NCBI GenBank assembly: GCA_036734385.1
Contig: DAIMYQ010000004.1
Location: 40,292-104,291, forward strand
DNA length: 64,000 nucleotides
Source: JAAYPI01 sp036734385
GTDB lineage: Bacteria; Bacteroidota; Bacteroidia; Bacteroidales; Paludibacteraceae
Direction: 5' to 3'
This document shows, in pieces, positions 61,953 to 64,000 of the stretch. The notes under the pieces were generated by a model. It did not search any database. It was given only the letters and a program-made list of their open reading frames with translations, and was not told the DNA's origin. The position numbers and the translations under genes were made by a program. Position 1 is the stretch's first letter; each line of letters opens with the position of its first letter.

Positions 61953-62702
61953 TCACTCTATTTTTTTTCGAAGCTCAAAGTTTTCTCCTAAATATTTTTC
62001 TCTTACCATTGGGTTATCAGCCAGTTCTTCGGCAGTTCCTTGGAATAGAATTTTACCCTCAAATAACAGATATGCTCTGTCTGTTATACTTAATGTTTCA
62101 TGTACATTGTGGTCGGTGATTAGAATTCCAATATTTTTTTCTCGCAATTTTGATACGATGTTTTGAATATCCTCAACTGCGAGAGGGTCAACTCCTGCAA
62201 AAGGTTCGTCAAGCATGATGAACTTGGGCTCAATGGCCAAGCATCTTGCTATTTCGCATCGACGGCGTTCGCCACCAGATAATTGGTCTCCTAAATTTTT
62301 GCGAACTTTCTGTAGGCTAAACTCCTCTATTAGGCTTTCTAATTTTTCTTTTTGATATTCTTTGGTGAATTTTGTCATTTCCAACACAGCACGGATATTA
62401 TCTTCTACACTCATCTTACGGAAAACAGAAGCCTCTTGAGCAAGGTATCCAATGCCACTTTGTGCTCTTTTGTAAACAGGATATTTTGATATGTCCGTAT
62501 TGTTTAAAAAAATCTTTCCATGATTTGGTGTTATCAAACCTACTGTTATGTAAAAAGTTGTTGTCTTTCCGGCACCATTAGGCCCTAACAAACCAACTAT
62601 TTCGCCTTGTGTAACATCAATAGAAACGTCGTTGACGACGGTGCGCGTTTTGTATTTTTTTACCAGATGCTCTGTGCGAAGCACCATTTTTTCGTTTTCC
62701 AT
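61953..62702 (-). CDS. lptB: LPS export ABC transporter ATP-binding protein
   Basis: A 249-aa ABC ATPase. Walker A is GLLGPNGAGKTTTFYI, the signature QLSGGERRRCEIARCLA, Walker B FIMLDEPFAGVDPLA; VDDIQ-like helix and ITDHNVHETLSITDRAY follow. It powers the Lpt machine that moves lipopolysaccharide to the cell surface. The ManC gene is seven bases upstream and the two probably share a transcript. Confidence 0.94.
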   Translation of the reverse strand: MENEKMVLRTEHLVKKYKTRTVVNDVSIDVTQGEIVGLLGPNGAGKTTTFYITVGLITPNHGKIFLNNTDISKYPVYKRAQSGIGYLAQEASVFRKMSVEDNIRAVLEMTKFTKEYQKEKLESLIEEFSLQKVRKNLGDQLSGGERRRCEIARCLAIEPKFIMLDEPFAGVDPLAVEDIQNIVSKLREKNIGILITDHNVHETLSITDRAYLLFEGKILFQGTAEELADNPMVREKYLGENFELRKKIE

Positions 62703-62709
62703 AATAATT

Positions 62710-63789
62710 CTAAATGAATTCTTCTCCGTGTTTTAAACTAATGTCGGCTACAAATTGACGTATTTTTTGTTCATCTTCTTTTTTGCAAATCAGCAATACA
62801 TTGTCTGATTCGACTACGATGTACCCTGACAAATTTTGCAAAACAGCTAATTTGTTTTTGGGTAACACAACGATATTATCGTCGCAATCGTAAAATTGAG
62901 ATTTGCATTTTAATGTCACATTACTATTCTCGTCTTTTTCGGACAAATCGTACAACGAACCCCATGTACCCAAATCAGACCAGCCAAAATCGCCACAAAG
63001 CACATATACATTTTTAGCATGTTCCATTATACCATAGTCAATGGAAATGTTTGGGCAAGAAGGAAATATCTGATTAATAAATTCTTGTTCTTTTTCGGTA
63101 TTAAAGTATTGTTTGCCGGTTTCGAATTTGGAAGCGATATCGGGTAGGAATTCTTCAAATGCTTCACTAATAGCAGCTACGCTCCACATAAATACACCTG
63201 AGTTCCAAAAGAATTCGCCACTTTGAACAAAAATTTTCGCCAAATCGAGGTTTGGTTTTTCGGTAAATGTTTTTACTTTTTTGAAGTCGCCGATAGCTTG
63301 ATCACTTATTTGAATATAGCCGTAGCCTGTCTCCGGTCGATTGGGTTGAATCCCCAACGTAAGTAAGTTTTGAGTTTCAGCCACAAAATTCAGCCCTCTT
63401 TCAATGGCGTTAAGAAATTCTATTTCTTTCAAAATTAAATGGTCGGCAGGAGCCACTATCATACTGGCTTCCGGATTTATTGCTTTAATCCTGTTTAAAG
63501 CATAAGCAATACAAGGGGCAGTATTCCTTCTGTTGGGTTCAAGCAATATTTGAGAAGACTTGATAAGGGGTAATTGCTCCAATACCAAGTTCTTATATTT
63601 TTTATTAGTTACAATTAGTATGTTGGAAGCAGGAACTACTTTAGAAAATCTGTCAAAAGTCATTTGCAGTAGCGTGCGACCAGTGCCGAAAAAATCCAAG
63701 AATTGTTTTGGCTTTTCGTTGGTGCTGAAAGGCCAAAAACGACTTCCCACACCGCCTGCCATGATAACGCAGTAATTATTATAATTCAT
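62710..63789 (-). CDS. Mannose-1-phosphate guanylyltransferase
   Basis: A 359-aa nucleotidyltransferase. It begins CVIMAGGVGSRFWPFSTNEK, with IVAPADHLI and FTEKPNLDLAK later, the GDP-mannose pyrophosphorylase signature. It lacks a C-terminal isomerase domain, so it is a single-function enzyme. It supplies GDP-mannose for glycan and LPS synthesis. A CAAAGATA (TATCTTTG on the minus strand) lies at 63817-63824. Confidence 0.93.
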   Translation of the reverse strand: MNYNNYCVIMAGGVGSRFWPFSTNEKPKQFLDFFGTGRTLLQMTFDRFSKVVPASNILIVTNKKYKNLVLEQLPLIKSSQILLEPNRRNTAPCIAYALNRIKAINPEASMIVAPADHLILKEIEFLNAIERGLNFVAETQNLLTLGIQPNRPETGYGYIQISDQAIGDFKKVKTFTEKPNLDLAKIFVQSGEFFWNSGVFMWSVAAISEAFEEFLPDIASKFETGKQYFNTEKEQEFINQIFPSCPNISIDYGIMEHAKNVYVLCGDFGWSDLGTWGSLYDLSEKDENSNVTLKCKSQFYDCDDNIVVLPKNKLAVLQNLSGYIVVESDNVLLICKKEDEQKIRQFVADISLKHGEEFI

Positions 63790-63874
63790 CGTCTATAGAG
63801 TTTAATTTTGCTCGGGCAAAGATAGGTAAAGGGTAAGAATAAAAAAATATTTTCTCAAAAAACCTATGAAGGTC

Positions 63875-63904
63875 TTGCGAAAATGAAAAAATTGCGTACT
63901 TTTG
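63875..63904 (+). promoter_or_regulatory. Bacteroidota-type promoter for tRNA-Leu(CAA)
   Basis: TTG (63875-63877), exactly 19 bases, TACTTTTG (63897-63904). The tRNA 5' end is at 63916, so transcription would start a few bases before it. Confidence 0.78.
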
Positions 63905-63915
63905 CCCCCACAAAT

Positions 63916-63999
63916 GCCCAGATGGCGGAATTGGTAGACGCGCTGGTCTCAAACACCAGTGGATTCACTTCCATGCCGGTTCGATCCCGGCTCTGGGTA
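63916..63999 (+). tRNA. tRNA-Leu(CAA)
   Basis: An 84-base class II tRNA. Acceptor GCCCAGA pairs with TCTGGGT, discriminator A at 63999. Anticodon stem CTGGT/ACCAG encloses CTCAAAC, giving CAA. T arm GGTTCGATCCC. The window ends one base after it, so it is not possible to see whether CCA is encoded. Confidence 0.93.
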
Positions 64000-64000
64000 C

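Noticed and set aside
1..64000. CRISPR arrays, insertion sequences, phage genes, toxin-antitoxin pairs
   Set aside because: No direct-repeat arrays, transposase motifs or phage-like genes were noticed on either strand.

Overview
The window reads as a chromosomal segment of an AT-rich Bacteroidota bacterium, most likely order Bacteroidales. Supporting signs are promoters of the phylum type (TTG, 19-20 bases, TAnnTTTG), a long SecA (1095 aa), a GldJ-type lipoprotein of the type IX secretion/gliding family, and lineage-typical families (DUF3109, DUF4834, DUF2723, DUF6427-like). One run of exactly 100 N (48629-48728) marks a scaffold join, so this is a draft or metagenome assembly. I saw no phage, insertion sequence or CRISPR array.

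The left 14 kb (1-13989, all minus strand) is the standout: a tightly packed operon of 18 genes plus a truncated one at the edge. It encodes a flexirubin / aryl-polyene-type highly reducing type II polyketide system. A tyrosine-ammonia-lyase-like enzyme would make the aryl starter. Three ketosynthases with intact Cys-His-His, one Cys-less chain-length-factor-like partner, one half-length KS-like protein, two acyl carrier proteins, one FabG-type reductase and two hot-dog dehydratases would build the polyene. A methyltransferase, a thioesterase, an LpxL/HtrB-like acyltransferase, a GT2 glycosyltransferase, a LolA-like carrier, a lipoprotein, a small 4-TM transporter and an MMPL-type exporter would tailor it and carry it to the outer membrane. 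No aryl-acid ligase, phosphopantetheinyl transferase or resorcinol-forming DarA/DarB pair is in view, so the cluster probably continues past the left edge.

From 14.4 to 21 kb come tRNA-Leu(TAA) and tRNA-Gly(GCC), then minus-strand genes for a DUF3109 protein, a TonB-domain protein, a LolC/E-like permease, RbfA, an O-methyltransferase, an M16 peptidase and GldJ. From 21.2 to 42 kb the genes are mostly on the plus strand: folP-cdaA, CoA transferase, 5-formyl-THF cyclo-ligase, class I fumarase, queG, metK behind a probable SAM-II riboswitch, dusB, a giant DUF2723 membrane protein, a deacetylase, purD, then the ribosomal block rplM-rpsI-rpsB-tsf. rpsO and a GNAT protein lie on the minus strand.

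From 42.5 to 50 kb, metG is followed by a small surface-polysaccharide-like group: a Wzx-like flippase, a GT4 glycosyltransferase and an asparagine-synthase-like protein running into the gap, with two FemAB/GNAT-like genes facing them from the other side. From 50.1 kb to the end are housekeeping genes: dgkA, comF-like, birA, lgt, secA, an M23/LysM peptidase, ndk, recG, ispD, a SPOR protein, folE, lptB, a mannose-1-phosphate guanylyltransferase and a terminal tRNA-Leu(CAA). A perfect 41-base palindrome carrying two outward-facing -7 elements separates ispD from the SPOR gene.

All calls come from reading the sequence and remembered family features. No database search was run.
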